Origin: Closterium sp. NIES-65
Lineage: Eukaryota > Streptophyta > Zygnematophyceae > Desmidiales > Closteriaceae
Length of the DNA: 64,000 bases
NCBI GenBank assembly: GCA_948144175.1
Contig: CANXME010000298.1
Coordinates: forward strand, 72,001 to 136,000
Direction: 5' to 3'
Under the pieces are notes generated by a model. It did not search any database. It was given only the letters and a program-made list of their open reading frames with translations, and had not been told where the DNA came from. The position numbers were made by a program, and so were the translations under genes. Numbering within the stretch: position 1 is the first letter of the stretch; every line of letters begins with the position of its first letter. This document shows positions 8,175 to 20,100 of this stretch, piece by piece.

Positions 8175-10870
8175 AGTCCGACTCTGGTTCTTCTACGTTG
8201 TTGCAGAAAAAGCCATCTGCTGCAATGTCGTCGTCGATGTCTATTTCGTCGCCCTCAAGCTCGTCGCGCCTGTGTTGCAGGCAGATCTTGTCCTGGGACC
8301 CATCCAGGGCATTACTAATGCCACAGGTGAGGAAAGCCCGTTGAATCAAGTCCCTGGGCACGGCCTTCCAAGCCGCTGATATCCACTTGAGCGTTAGCTC
8401 GGGTGGTGGCTTCTTGATGTTGCCTGCCATAAAATTTAAACAATCAAAAGTCAGCCACCGCTACAAACTGATGAAGCAGCACACGCATGGCCTGCCTCTC
8501 TCACCTTTCTTTGTCAAGGTGTCGACCCCCTCGCTCTCGAACCACTCCTGGTAGAGCTGGCGAACGGATGCCTTGAAGGAGCGATTCACCGCGACGTCCA
8601 GAGGTTGAATCTCCGAGGTGCAGCCAGCTGGGATAACGGCAGGGACGATGTTCAGCTCCTCGAACTTCTTCTTCACCTCCGCAGTCAGGTGCCCGCGGTA
8701 CGAATCCAAGACGAGCATCGCTTTGCGGGGCCTCACTCCGAACTTGGGGTGGACGAACGGCTTCACTGCCCCGTCGAGCCACTCGATGACTCCGTCCGCG
8801 TCCATCCAACCGTTGGGATGGACGGACACCGTAACATCTGCACAGCCATAAACGCACATACAACATCAGTAGACATTGAAAAAAAAAACATGCAGCAGTG
8901 GGTGTTAATGCTCACCTGAAGGGAAATCCCCTTTAGGCAGGGTCTTCCGTTTGAAGAAGACCCACGGCTTCAGCTTCTCACCGCTGGCAGTGCAGGCGAG
9001 CATCACCGTAACTCGCTCCTTCTGATAGCCGCCGCTGCGGATAGGCACAGAGCGCATACCGACCTCCTCGACTGTGCGTTCGGCAGGCATCTCGAGCCAC
9101 AGTGGTGTCTGGTCCGCGTTTATTATCCACTGTGGGTCAATCTTGTATTGGCGGCGGGTGTGACGCACGAACTTCCAGAAATTCCTGACGTCAGTCTCGC
9201 AGTCTGGGAGTACGGGTGGGAGGGAAAGAGAGAAGACAGTATTAATGACGCGTTAAAATTCAACCGTGAAACATAAAGAGACAAACAACACAAAGCAGTA
9301 CACATTAAACTGCAACCATTTCCCACAAAACTCACTGGCAGCAAGCTTCTGGCCGACCCTGGTCTTCGCTCGGGTTGTCAGATTCCAACGGCGGCGAAAC
9401 CGCTCAGTCCACCGCTGCGAGCCGGACCACTTTACCTGTGGGTGCAATTCTTTCATCACCTCATGCGACCACTTCTGTAGGCGAGCGATCGAGACCGCGA
9501 GACATTTTTTACGGTGGGCAAGAAACCTCCTGTAGACTTCAGCTTCCATGTCGCGATACCACGAGCTCCTTCCGTGCCCATGAAGACGCTTGCGAGCAGC
9601 ATGCGCGCCCTCCAGGTCAGCCTTCCGGGTCTTCCATTCTGCGAGTGACCTTCGGGAGATGCCGGTTTGGCGAGACATCTGCCGCACGCTCATGTGCCCG
9701 GACTCAAGCTTGAGAATCCACTGCAGTTTCTCCTGCGATGTGTAAGAGTGCCGCTTGTGACTTGAAGGCTTGTGCCTGGGGGAGGGAGGACGGGCATCGC
9801 GATTCTCGCGAGAAGGGTGGGGCCGTTTCTTATTGGGGGGGGGGAAGGTGGGAATAGGCAGGTGCTCTGGAAGACCGTCGGCAGCCCAAAACTCCACGTC
9901 ATCCTCCGCACCAGTCGCGGATTCGTCCAACGGGCAATCAGCCGGGGCTCCCCAGCGTGGCGACGGTGCGGAGGAAGACGATGCGCCACCGGCGCGGTCG
10001 GGCTCGGACAGGTACGCGTCAAACGCCGAGTAGCCAGGAGGGAGGAGAAGCTGCAGGACCCCCTGACGTGGAGCACCAAACACAGGCGGGTCAGGAGGGG
10101 ACGGAGGAGCTGGAGGAACCGGAGGCGCCGGGGGAGCGGGAGGTGCAGGAGGAGTTGGAGGAGTGGGAGGAACGGGAGGAGCTACTGGTTGACACGGAGG
10201 GACGGGCGCAGGGCGCGACTGCCATTGAGAGTAGTCACAGGTGTCTCGGCGGGTGTTTTCTCTGGCAGCAGGATGGCGGCGGAACAAGAAATGCGTGCCT
10301 GGAAGGCCCGCCATGGCCACGGCAGGCCAAACGAACAAAGAAACTGAAGGCAAAAGGCGAGAATGAGGGCTGTATGAAGCCCTCGCCCGAGACCCCTTCA
10401 TTTTCGCGGCCCGGCCTCCTCTGCGGGAAAAGGGTGGCCCCAGTCAAGATTCCCCGCAGAGGAGCTGAGCTGGGCAGCTCCTTGCCTCGGTGGCAGGGAA
10501 TTTTGCTGTTGATGGGCACACCGTGGCTGTACCACGACGTGCCCACGATCGCATGCAACCCTGATTGGGCCGCTGTGATGCGAGGTACGTGTGCACTGGC
10601 ATGGGCCAGGTTCACGTTCGATGAACCTGGCCTGGCCAACAAGGCGTGGAAGGCGTGAAGCCACGCCTTGTTGGCCGTTTCACGCGCAATGCATGCACAG
10701 TTTCGAACGTTCTCGACCCAGGTGAATCCGCCTTTGAGAATGCTTCGATTTGGTATATTTAAAAACAAATTTCAAATTTGACAAATTATAAACGCCGGCG
10801 CTTATAAATTTACTATATTATAAGCCCACCCCCTCAAAAAAACATGTTATATTATAGCCCCCCATGGGGG

Positions 10871-10891
10871 TATATCCGGGGGGTGACGGTA
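10871..10891 (-). repeat. Right terminal inverted repeat of the pogo-like element, with TA
   Basis: TATATCCGGGGGGTGACGG followed by TA is the exact inverse of 3689-3709. The 200 bases that follow, to 11092, show nothing recognisable. Confidence 0.9.
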
Positions 10892-11092
10892 TTACGAATT
10901 TATGGTCAAAGTGAGCCGAGATTGGGCAGGGTCTTGCAATAAAGGTTGAGTTGAGACAAACATCCGATTCTAGCCTATTGTCAGAATCTCAAGTAACTTC
11001 TTAAAGACTTCCTTAGGAGCCATACCGAGAGTGGTAACGAGAGTAGCGAGGGAAAAGTGAGAGAAGAGAGGGTTCCATTGTTGGAAGAGATA

Positions 11093-11593
11093 CCGTATGG
11101 CCCCGGATATAGGCGCCGGCCTATTACAGGCGCCGGCGCTTCTATCTGGAGCATGGCGCTTATGGCCGATCCTCGATTATAAGCGCCCCCCCTGTAAAAC
11201 CATTACTTATTATAAGCGCCCCCCCTTTTTAATTTAAATATCAATTAAAATCGGTAACAAATTTCAGTTTTGCAGCGAGTCAATTTTCATTTTCGCTTCG
11301 TTTGACTCGCGAAGACCTGACTGGCTGCGCGTCCAGTCAGGATGTGCTGGCATCCCTGCAAAGTGACGCGAATTTGACATTGTGCAGGAAGCAGAATCGC
11401 TTGCGCGCGATTCTGCTTTGTGGTACTCTATATGATTTCGACTCGTTTCAATTTTGTACCTTTAACGTATAAATTTTGTATGTGTCATTATATAAGCGCC
11501 GGCGCTTATGGCCGTTACTCAATTACAAGCGCCACCCCTAAAATTTTTGAACTTATTATAAGCGCATATGCGCTTATATCCGGGGCCATACGG
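11093..11593. mobile_element. 501-bp MITE with TA target and 19-bp perfect inverted repeats
   Basis: The ends CCGTATGGCCCCGGATATA and its exact inverse are flanked by TA at 11091-11092 and 11594-11595. CCGT and CCCCGGATATA are shared with the pogo-like element end, and the inside has the same ATTATAAGCGC subterminal repeats. There is no plausible coding frame. I read it as a non-autonomous relative moved by a pogo-like transposase. The 190 bases after it, to 11782, hold nothing I recognise. Confidence 0.88.
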
Positions 11594-11963
11594 TATGTTA
11601 CAAAATATAGAGCAAGGGGAAGGTGGCAAGAGGGGTACACCACCAACAGGGATAAACCTAAATGATACTGCACTAAGTCTTATATTTCAATGTAAATTCA
11701 ACATCTATGAAGGTGTGTCAAATTATACGTACAGGTGCTAGTTTTAGGCGAAACTGAGAGGCTCTTTAGAGAGTACAACAATTGTCAAAATGTTATATTC
11801 ACTAGCCTGTAGTGGGGTGCTCTATAGCGAGTACAACCCTGTTAGGGTTTGCTATATGTATCCTTGCTGCTGCTAGTGAAATCTCCTCTCCTTTCTTCAA
11901 TTCTCGCTTGCCTAGCTAGGGTTCTCCTAGCTATGGCGCCTAACTATCGCTACTATTCTCAAC

Positions 11964-14900
11964 CAGGCCCTCAGAAGTCAGCGAAAAAAGGCTGATTAGG
12001 GGTAAAAAGCCTGTGATTTCAGCCGGTCGGGGAGACGTTGGGCTGCTGTGGCAGCTTTTTTTTTGGTGTGTATGCTGTAATTTCAGTTTTTTTTAACCAG
12101 TCTGTGCTGAAATATCAGCTTTTTTGGAGGCGTGTGCGCTGTCTCATCAGACTTGTATCGAAGAGTTGGGCTGAAATCCTTGTAATGGAGATTCGGGTAT
12201 AGGCCCCGAATACCGGATGTCTAGATACAGCTGTTCGAACGTTCCTCCGTGAATCACGCCGCGTTGGCAAGATTCCTTCGGGAATGACATCATTCATTCC
12301 CGCACTTTCACACTACTGCTGTCAAGTCGCGGAGATAACTTCGCACGTGATTGGATGTTAGTGCAACCACATCAATTAGTGGCGAATGAACACAAAGCAG
12401 TGCAGCACCACGCACGCACGCTACAGCAGTACAGCACCACAAAATGGTTGCCGCGCGTCTAGGAAACCCCCCCACCTCACCAACCCCGGGGCTGCAGCCA
12501 GGTACGTGCATGATTCCATGGGTCGAGCCGCCTTGCAGGTAGGATTGCCAACCAATCCCGTTTCACCATCTCTAGCTCAATCTTGCATACCCCCAGGTAG
12601 CTCCTGGAGACCCCTGTCCCTCACCCATTCACGCTAGGGTTTCAGGTCTTTCGCCTCTAGCACCAGATTGTTCTCGCCCAGCGCTCTCAGTGCTCGGCAC
12701 GCTCTCTCCGTGCTCAGCTCGCTCTCGTGTCTGTTCCGCCATGGCTGGCCATGGCGCCGCCCTTTCAGACGACGAGGGTGACGCCGACTCAGACGACGCC
12801 GACAGCGTCGCCATCGAAGAAGCCCGTACTGGCCTAGATCTACTGCTACGATCTTTAGGCCGCCAACTACCACCTCCAGCGCCAACTGCACACGGTCCGG
12901 TTCCTTTAGTGGCGGACAACCCGAACGTGCCGTGCAGCCCGGATTCTATCCGGTCCGTCCCTCCCGAGCCTCCTGGTGTTTCTGGTGCCGTTGACATCGG
13001 CACGTCGGCGTCGAAATCGTCAGCACCGCGCACAAGCAAGCTCAAGCAACAGAAGCTGAATTTCTGGAAGCCATCGTCGAGCGTCCCAGTCTCGGAAGCC
13101 GTTGTGAACGAAACCACCGTGCGCCCGTCTCTGGAAATCAACGTTAAGGATGTTATTGATGCGATTTACGCCGAGGCCTTGGATAAGTACAAAACTAAGT
13201 GGCATGAGCGTTTCCCTTGGCTTGTACTTACAAAAACTGTTCGTGGTCTTCCTGCTTTCAAATGCAGTCTCTGCACAAAGCACGCCGGTGTCAGGGGACG
13301 TTGTGGCAGGACAGGAAAGGGTGCTACCGACGTCCAGACGCAGGCTTTTCACAAGCACGCCGGGACGAGAAAACACAAGCTGGCACTGGAGAAGCAAGAG
13401 GCCCTGCTTGCTGCCGCGTCTAAACAGCCCCGCATCGACGAGCATCGTGCAGCGATCGATGCAGAGAAGATCCGGGTCACGTCACTGCTTGATGCGCTCC
13501 TGTTCGTCAGCGACTGCGACGCACCCATGGGGACATGGGTGAAGCTGGTGCAGTATCTTGCCCGCAAAGGGGTGCAAGGGTTCCCTAAGAAGGGCTATGG
13601 CACGTACTATACCACGTGAGTAAACATAACCCGTTGCTGTTTTACTTGTTTTACTAGCTTCTAATGATGTTTGCCTTGAATACTGGCAGGTACGGCTACG
13701 ACGAATTGACGCAGTCAATGGCAACCTGGCTACAGACGACCCAGCTGGAGCATGTCCTCACAAGCCCCTTCATCGGCATTGCCATCGACGAAAGCACGGA
13801 CCGCGTCCGAGGAAAGCATCTTATACTATACGCGACTTTCGTTCGGGATTCTGCCGTGGTTACTGAGTTCATGCAGTTGATAACCGTTGAGAAAGCTGAC
13901 GCCGTGAACCTCTTGAGCCTTCTGCTGTCCCACCTGCAGGCCGTCGGTGTTGACTTGCAGAGAATTTCGGGCATCAGCACCGACGGTGCGTCGGTGATGA
14001 TGGGAAGTAATGCCGGACTGGTGGTTTGCCTGCGAGAGCGGATTCCACACCTCGTCTCGTGTCACTGCATCGCCCACAGGTTAGTGCCGTGTTGAAATGA
14101 CATAGTTAATTCGTTTCTGTTTAATTGCGGTGGCCTTATTCCTCTTATTACGTTTATTGCAGGGAAGCCCTAGCCGCCAAGGATGCGGCCGAAGAGCTAC
14201 CCGTCTTCAACATGGTCGACGACCTAATCCGCGTGGTGTCGGACCTGCTGGGGCGTTCCGGGCCAAAACACCAGCGCTTCATGGACATCCAGGAGCTCTT
14301 CACCGAGACAAGCCTGGAAGTGCAGGGAATTCATCACGTCCGGTGGCTCTCTCGGGGGGATGCGTTGCTTCGCATCCTGGCTGTGTGGCCTGCTGTCATT
14401 GTGTTCCTGAAGGAGTTTCATTCCGCCATGTTTCAGCTCGCCACTTCCTACCGTTTCCACTTCTTCATGTACTTTCTTGCTGATGTGCTTGAGCAGTTGA
14501 ACATCCTGAACAGGACATTCCAGCAGCGCCAGGTAAATGTTGATGTGTGTATTTCTATGCTTCCGCATGTTATTCATTGTTGCCACTAGCGGCTGACATT
14601 CCTCCTTTCTTTATCAATGCATGCAGCTGGACCTTGTCTCGTTGCACGGACAGATCAAGCGCACGACGACACATATCGAGAGCCGATATGTGGACTGTGG
14701 GGACGATTTCGGCGGAGGCTTCAGCCGCTGGTTGTCGCCCTTCATCGAGCGTCACGGGCCCGGAAAGGAGCGCGAAGTGACTGTGGAGGGGCCCGATTCC
14801 GATGGGCGGCCGACAACATTCGAGTTTACGCTCCATGAAGTCGTGGTCAAAGGGTACGAAGGCCCCTGTGATCACGACGCCTGTGTTGAGGCCTGCACCG

Positions 14901-15958
14901 CCTTCGCCGAACTCATCGTGGCGAACCTGGAGAGTCGGCTGAGTGATTTGGACTCTTTGTCGGGTGTGCGACTGTTCCTGCCGGATGAGTGGCCGAAGAG
15001 CAAGTTGGAGCGTCACGCACGATGCGTTGAGTGGCTGCATTCGCTGGTGAAGCTGTTCAAGGCCGAAGCGGCAGAGGACATTCTGCCAGGTGGAGTTAAT
15101 TTTTTTTATAATGACTCAAAGCTGTTGTACTGTTTCTCTTTGCTGCTTGTAGACGTCCTTCCTGTTTGTTAAGTCAGCTCTAATCCCCGTCTTGAATTCT
15201 TTCCACCACTTGCCTTGTTTTGTTGCACTGGCAGGAATCAAGAAGCGGCAGGCCCACAAGGAGTTGCGACTGTTCTGCTCCGTCCGTGCCTCTGCAACGA
15301 AGGGGGAGAGGTCTTTCCACGATGGCCTCACCGCGATGTTGAAGACTCCTGACTGGCAGGAGAGCTACCCCAACCTCGTGCAGTTGTGGGTAGCCGTGGC
15401 GGTGATTCCCCTTAGCACTGTGGAGTGCGAAAGGGGTTTCTCGCGCCAGAACGTGATCAAGACCTGGCAGAGGAGCAGCCTCAAAGATGCAAGGCTGGGC
15501 GACTTGATGTGCATGTCCCTGATGCCGTACGAGCCACGGTACGACGAGGTGGTCGAGATCTGGAGAAGCTACAAGAAGCGGAAGCCATTTTGTAATGCCC
15601 CTATTACCACCCCAGGTGAAACTTGCAAGAAGGGGAGAGCGGCACCTATGGAAGTAGATGAACCACATGCTGCAGAAGCTGTAGGCTCTAGTGATAGTGA
15701 GGATGAAGAGGATGATGACGATGATGATGATATGTAGACGTTTGCTATATGAAAACAAAATTTGTTGATTGATTTTCGTGCTTGCTTGCTGTGAGTTGTT
15801 CAGACTTGAGTACGGGATGACACTGATCGATCAGCTTTTTTCCGCTAGGACAGCCTGAAAAATCAGGTTTTTTTTAACCACAACCACTGACAGATCAGCC
15901 ATGCACACATGCCCAAGGTTGACCCGTCAGCCTACGAAAAAACGAATCTGAGGCCCTG
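11964..15958 (+). mobile_element. Complete hAT-superfamily transposon
   Basis: The perfect 8-bp duplication TTCTCAAC (11956-11963 and 15959-15966) and imperfect terminal inverted repeats starting CAGGCCCTCAGA and CAGGGCCTCAGA are diagnostic of hAT. Both subterminal regions carry repeats of TCAG next to runs of T (12000-12130 and 15830-15900), the usual arrangement for transposase binding. The element is about 4.0 kb and carries one five-exon transposase with no visible lesion, so it may be autonomous. Confidence 0.95.
12741..15737 (+). CDS. hAT transposase (ZNF862/KIAA1586-like)
   Basis: Exons 12741-13615, 13690-14079, 14163-14532, 14627-15089 and 15235-15737 have agreeing phases and give 866 codons. 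An acidic N-terminus leads to a zinc finger of C-x2-C ... H-x4-H form (CSLC, then FHKHAGTRKH) near residues 175-215. The RNase H-like core has the first catalytic Asp in IAIDESTD near residue 325, then C-H-C-I-A-H-R and W-L-S-R-G. The C-terminal dimerisation region is LSTVECERGFSRQNVIKT near residue 755, followed by a poly-Asp tail. The start at 12741 is in GCCATGG context; an in-frame ATG at 12690 is a weaker choice. It would cut and join hAT ends in the nucleus. Confidence 0.92.
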
Positions 15959-16037
15959 TTCTCAACAACAATTTTAGGGCTGCCTTGCTGTATCCCATCC
16001 TTGCTAGTTCCTCTCATTCTGCTACGGTACTTTGACA

Positions 16038-16182
16038 TGTCAACAGTCAAACTATATAAATGTGATGGTATAATGGATAGGCTATAGTGGGGTAGCCAAC
16101 ATAGGGTACAACCCTTTTAGGTTTTGTACTTGTACCAACTCTCTCGATAGTTCACACCATTCCTGTTTGTTCATTCTTAACA
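16038..16182 (+). repeat. 5' LTR of the old copia element
   Basis: Runs from TGTCAACAGTCAAAC to TTCTTAACA. It matches 22557-22696 closely over most of its length; the first few bases differ by a small indel, so the left end is approximate. Confidence 0.8.
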
Positions 16183-16194
16183 TGGTTTCACAGC
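16183..16194 (+). other. Primer-binding site of the old copia element
   Basis: TGGTTTCACAGC follows the LTR and differs at two positions from TGGTATCAGAGC, the initiator-Met tRNA site. Confidence 0.65.
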
Positions 16195-16259
16195 AGTAGG
16201 TCCGTAGGACCGTTTTTTTTTTTTTTTGGCCCACCATTACCTAGTGATCGACTACGGTT

Positions 16260-16780
16260 ACCGCGTTTCCCCACGCCCTGCCCTGCGCCAGCGCCCTGCC
16301 CTGTGCTAGTGCCCTGCCCTACCCTGCGCCAGCGCCCTGCCCTGCGCCAGCGCCCTGCCCTGCGCCAGCGCCCTGCCCTGCTCTGCGCCAGCGTCCTGCC
16401 CTGCGTCGTGCTGCAGCCCGCGCCCTGCGGCAGCTGCACGTCGCGCCCTGCTGCCCTGCACGTCGCGCCCTGCTGCCCTGCGCGTCGCACCCTACGGCAG
16501 CCTGCGCGTCGCGCCCTACGGCAGCCTGCGCGTCGCGCTCTACGGCAGCCCGTGCGTTGCGCGCTGCTGCCCCGCGCGTCGTGCTCTGCTGCCCCGCGCG
16601 TCGCGCCCTACGGCAGCCCGCCCGTCGCACGCTGCTGCCCCGCGCGTCGCGCCCTACGGCAGCCCGCGCGTCACGCGCTGCTGCCCCACGCGTCTAGCGC
16701 TGCTGCAGCCCGCGCGTCGCGCCCTGCTGCCCTGTGCGTCGCGCCCTGCTGCAGCCAGCGCGCCGCGCCCTGCTGCCCGC
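16260..16780 (+). repeat. GC-rich tandem repeats in the copia leader
   Basis: Units of CCCTGCGCCAGCG (16260-16400) are followed by units of CGCGTCGCGCCCTACGGCAGC (16430-16780). Both strands are open by chance because of composition. I see no gene. Confidence 0.8.
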
Positions 16781-17112
16781 GCCGCCCAGGCCGAGCCGCG
16801 CCACCCAACACGATCCGCCCTTCTGCTCGTGCTACTGCTGCTGCTGGTGGAGGTGCTGCTAGGAGTGCTGGAGGTGCTGCAGCCTAGCCTCACGAGCTGC
16901 TCTGCTGTTCGTCTTACTGCTGCTGCTACTCGTACTACTGCCTTCACTCCGTACTGCCCTAGAGGTTGCGCTCCTCCTAGCTTGCCCGTCATGACTTCAC
17001 CTTGTCGTCGCGGTGGGAATGGTGACGGCGGTGGTGGCAGCAGTGGGAGTCGTGGCGGCTGTAGTAGCAGTCACTGTGGAGCTGTGTGGTGTGGAGTCTC
17101 TGGCGGTGGCCA

Positions 17113-20100
17113 GATGCAGCTACGGTGGCGTCCGACCCTTAAGCCCCAGCAGCTTCGTGAGTGGCTTTACCAGCGTGGGACGTCTCCGAGTCCTGGTCGC
17201 TGTCCGTACGTCATTCGCATAGGTCGTCGAGCTGGTCAGACCTGTGGGACACCTGGTCACGCACAGTCCCGCTGTTTCGCCTATTTGACTGACGCCTGGC
17301 ACGCAGAGTTTGGCGACGAGGCTGAGACCCCCCACTGGCTTGAGCTGCTTAGGTCGGGCGTTGATGTCTTTGCTTTAGACTATGACGCCATCCTTACTGC
17401 CATGTCTGCTGTGCCTGGTAGTGCTGAGAGTGACTGCCTGTGTGTGCATTACGACCCCGGTATAGAGATTTTTGCTCTAGGTGCTAGTGAGGCTGCTGCC
17501 TTAGGTGGTGGTGAGTCTGCTCTCTCAGGTACTGCGCCTCCTGAGGCCTTGCACACCTTCACGCTTGACTCAGGTGCTTCCCGCTGCTTCTTCCGTAACA
17601 ACACCGCACTCACACTGTCAGAATGTTATTATCTAGCCTGTAGTGGGGTGCTCTATAGCGAGTACAACCCTGTTAGGGTTTGCTATATGTATCCCAACTA
17701 CTGCTAGTGAAACCCCTCCTTTCTTCATTTCTCTCTTGCCTAGCTAGCTAAGCCCTAGCTATGGCTCCTCACTCTCCTCACTCTTGTAACACACACCACT
17801 TCCTGCACCTGTTGCAGTGTCTCTGGCTAACCCCTCAGGGGGCCCAGTTCTTGCACGGTTCACCACTGTGCTTCCGTGCCCGGCGGTTCCGTCTGGCTCA
17901 CTCACAGGCTTCCACCTCCCCTCATTCTCTACGAACTTGGTGAGCAACGCAGTTCTCCAGGACCAGTGGGTTGACACCTTTACCCCTGGAGGACAGCGTG
18001 TGGCGATCTGTACGTGCTCCCGGACCGGCCGCCACCTAGCCACGTTTACCCGTCGCCCAGGGTCGAGTCTTTACACACCGACGACTGCGCCTCCTCATGT
18101 AGCTGCTGCTGGTCAGGTTTCTGCGTCAGGTCAGGTAGCCTCCCCTTGTTCATGTCGCTCCCTATCGCACCAGACTCTTCTCTCGCACCACCGCCTGGGT
18201 CACCCCTCCTTGCCACGTCTCCGTGGCATGCACCGTCGCCTCCTTGTGTCTGGTCTTCCCAGGTCTCTCCCTCCCCTCCCTGCCTCGCCTGCGCCGCCCT
18301 GCCTTCCTTGCGTCGAGGGGCGGCAACGCGCCGCTCCTCACTCCTCCTCGTTTCCGCCGACAGAGGCTCCTCTGCAGACCCTCCACCTGGACGTGTGGGG
18401 CCTAGCCCGCGTTCGTGGACAGGGTGGTGAGCGGTACTTTTTGCTGGTTGTCGACGACTACTCACGTTACACCACAGTCTTCCCCTTGCGCACCAAGGGT
18501 GAGGTCCATGCTAACCTGATCCCTTAGATCCGAGCAGTTCGTCTCCAGCTCCGCCGCATGTTCCGCCAGGACCTTCTTGTCCTGCGTCTGCGCTCTGACT
18601 GAGGTGGCGAGTTCACCTCTGACCTCTTGCGGACCTTCTGTTAGGAGGAGGGCATCGAGCAGTCGTTCACGCTTCCGGCCTCACCGCAGCGAAACGGGGT
18701 TGCTGAGCGCCGCATTGGCTTAGTCATGGAGGTCGCTCTTGGCTTTGTCCCTGACGCGCCTGGCTGGCAGTTTTACCACCCCACCTCGCGCCGTGGCTTC
18801 CCCTCTCAGGACGTCACCTTTGACGAGTGGGTTCCTTTCTACCGTCTCTTCCCCTACCGCACTGCCCCTCTCCCTCCCCCGCCGCTTTTCCTCGCTCCAG
18901 GTCCCCCTCCAGTAGACCCCCTCCCCCCTCAGGGTTCTGCTCCTTTCGGTGTGTCTCAGGTAGACCCGCCCCCCGTGGGTGAGCCTGTAGAGGTCACTAG
19001 CGATCCAGGTGCTGCTGGGGGTGCTGCGTCTGGGGGTGGTGAGCCTGTGCGTGAGGTGCCGTGGAGTGCGGAGCCTGGGGGTGCTGAGCCTGCGGCTGCG
19101 GAGTCGAGGGGTGCTGAGCAGGAGGGTGCCGGGTCGGGGGGTGCTGAGTCTACTGACGTTCCTCTGGGTCTCGTTTCACAACGCGGGCCTGTCTCACCAG
19201 AGCAGGCACGAGAGTGGCTTGCGTCGCGTACTCGCCTGAGGAGTCCTGCTGCTAGAGCTGCTTGTCGTAGAGGCGCTGGGAGTGCTGGTGTCTCTGGTCC
19301 TGGAGGTGCTCGTACTGGAGGTACTGGAGCTACCGGGACTGGTACTACTCCTAGGGGTGCTGAGCCTGCGGCTGTGGAGTCTGACGGTGCTGAGCCCGTC
19401 CGTGAGGTGCTGAGGGGTTTCGTTGCCTGGGGGTGCTAAGTCTGTTGGCGTTCCTTTGGGTCTCGTTTCACGACGCGGGCCTGTCTCACCACAGCAGGCA
19501 CGAGAGTGGCTTGCGTCGCGTATCCGCCTGAGGAGTCATGCTGCTGGAGATGCTTGTCGTGGAGGCGCTAGGAGTGCTGGTGTCTTTGGTCCTGGAGGTG
19601 CTCGTACTGGACGTACTGGAGCTGCCGGGACTAGTACTACTCCTGCAGCTGGAGGTGTCGGCTCTGGGGGTGCTGCTGCTGGAGGTACTGGGGCTGGAGG
19701 CCCTGGAGCTGGTGCTGTCGACCCTGGCGTTGGGGACCCTGGAGCTGGAGGTGCCGGTTCTGGGGGTGCTGTTGCTGGAGGCCCTAGAGCTGGTACTGTC
19801 GACTCTGGAGTTGGGGACCTTGGGGCTGGAGGTGCCGGTTTTAGGGGTGCTGCTACTGGTGGCGCTGGAGCTGGAGGTTCTGGAGCTGCTGGAGGAGCTG
19901 GAGCTGGAGGTGCTGCTGCTGGTGTCACTGGAGCTGGAGGTGCTGCTGCTAGAGGCGCTGGAGCTAGAGGTTCTGGAGCTGCTGGAGGCGCTGGAGCTGG
20001 AGGTGCTGCTGCTGGAGTCACTGGAGCTGGAGGTGCTGCTACTGGAGGCCATGGGGCTGGAGGTTGTGGAGCTGCTGGAGGCGCTCGAGCTATTGGTACT

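Larger units (their letters stand above)
4009..10314 (-). pseudogene. Pogo/Tigger-like transposase, interrupted in its last exon
   Basis: Minus-strand exons are 10314-9336, 9203-8916, 8837-8505 and 8423-8175, continuing at 4049-4009 beyond the retroelement. Ignoring the insertion and one target copy, the phases agree and give about 629 codons. The product has a Pro-rich N-terminus, a helix-turn-helix (SVRQMSRQTGISRRSLAEW, near residue 200), a CENP-B-like second DNA-binding domain, and a DDE core with aspartates in I-I-N-A-D-Q-T, L-V-L-D-S-Y and I-Q-P-L-D-V. The start at 10314 was chosen for its GCCATGG context; an upstream ATG at 10401 is also in frame. The retroelement replaces the last 14 or so acidic residues with an LTR-derived tail, so some activity is conceivable. 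Confidence 0.85.
3691..10889 (-). mobile_element. Pogo/Tigger-like (Tc1/mariner superfamily) DNA transposon, split by a copia insertion
   Basis: The element is bounded by 19-bp perfect inverted repeats beginning CCGTCACCCC and flanked on both sides by TA, the target used by Tc1/mariner elements. It carries a four-exon transposase on the minus strand with a psq/CENP-B type DNA-binding region and a DDE-type core. About 4.1 kb of its 7.2 kb is a younger copia insertion at 4055-8174; without it the element would be about 3.1 kb. AT-rich subterminal stretches with repeated TTATAAGCGC lie at both ends (3705-3850 and 10780-10870). Confidence 0.9.
11783..15967 (+). mobile_element. Solo LTR (copia-like), split by the hAT element
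   Basis: The LTR runs TGTCAAAATG at 11783 to 11963, then resumes after the hAT element and its target copy, ending CA at 15966-15967. Five-base duplications ACAAT flank it (11778-11782 and 15968-15972). Its core CTAGCCTGTAGTGGGGTGCT, followed by TCTATAGCGAGTACAACC, is identical to the solo LTR at 17616-17791. No internal element sequence or second LTR remains. Confidence 0.88.

Noticed and set aside
16260..16890. Plus-strand Ala/Arg/Pro-rich frame as a gene
   Set aside because: It is the GC-rich tandem repeat leader of the copia element and is open on both strands because of composition.
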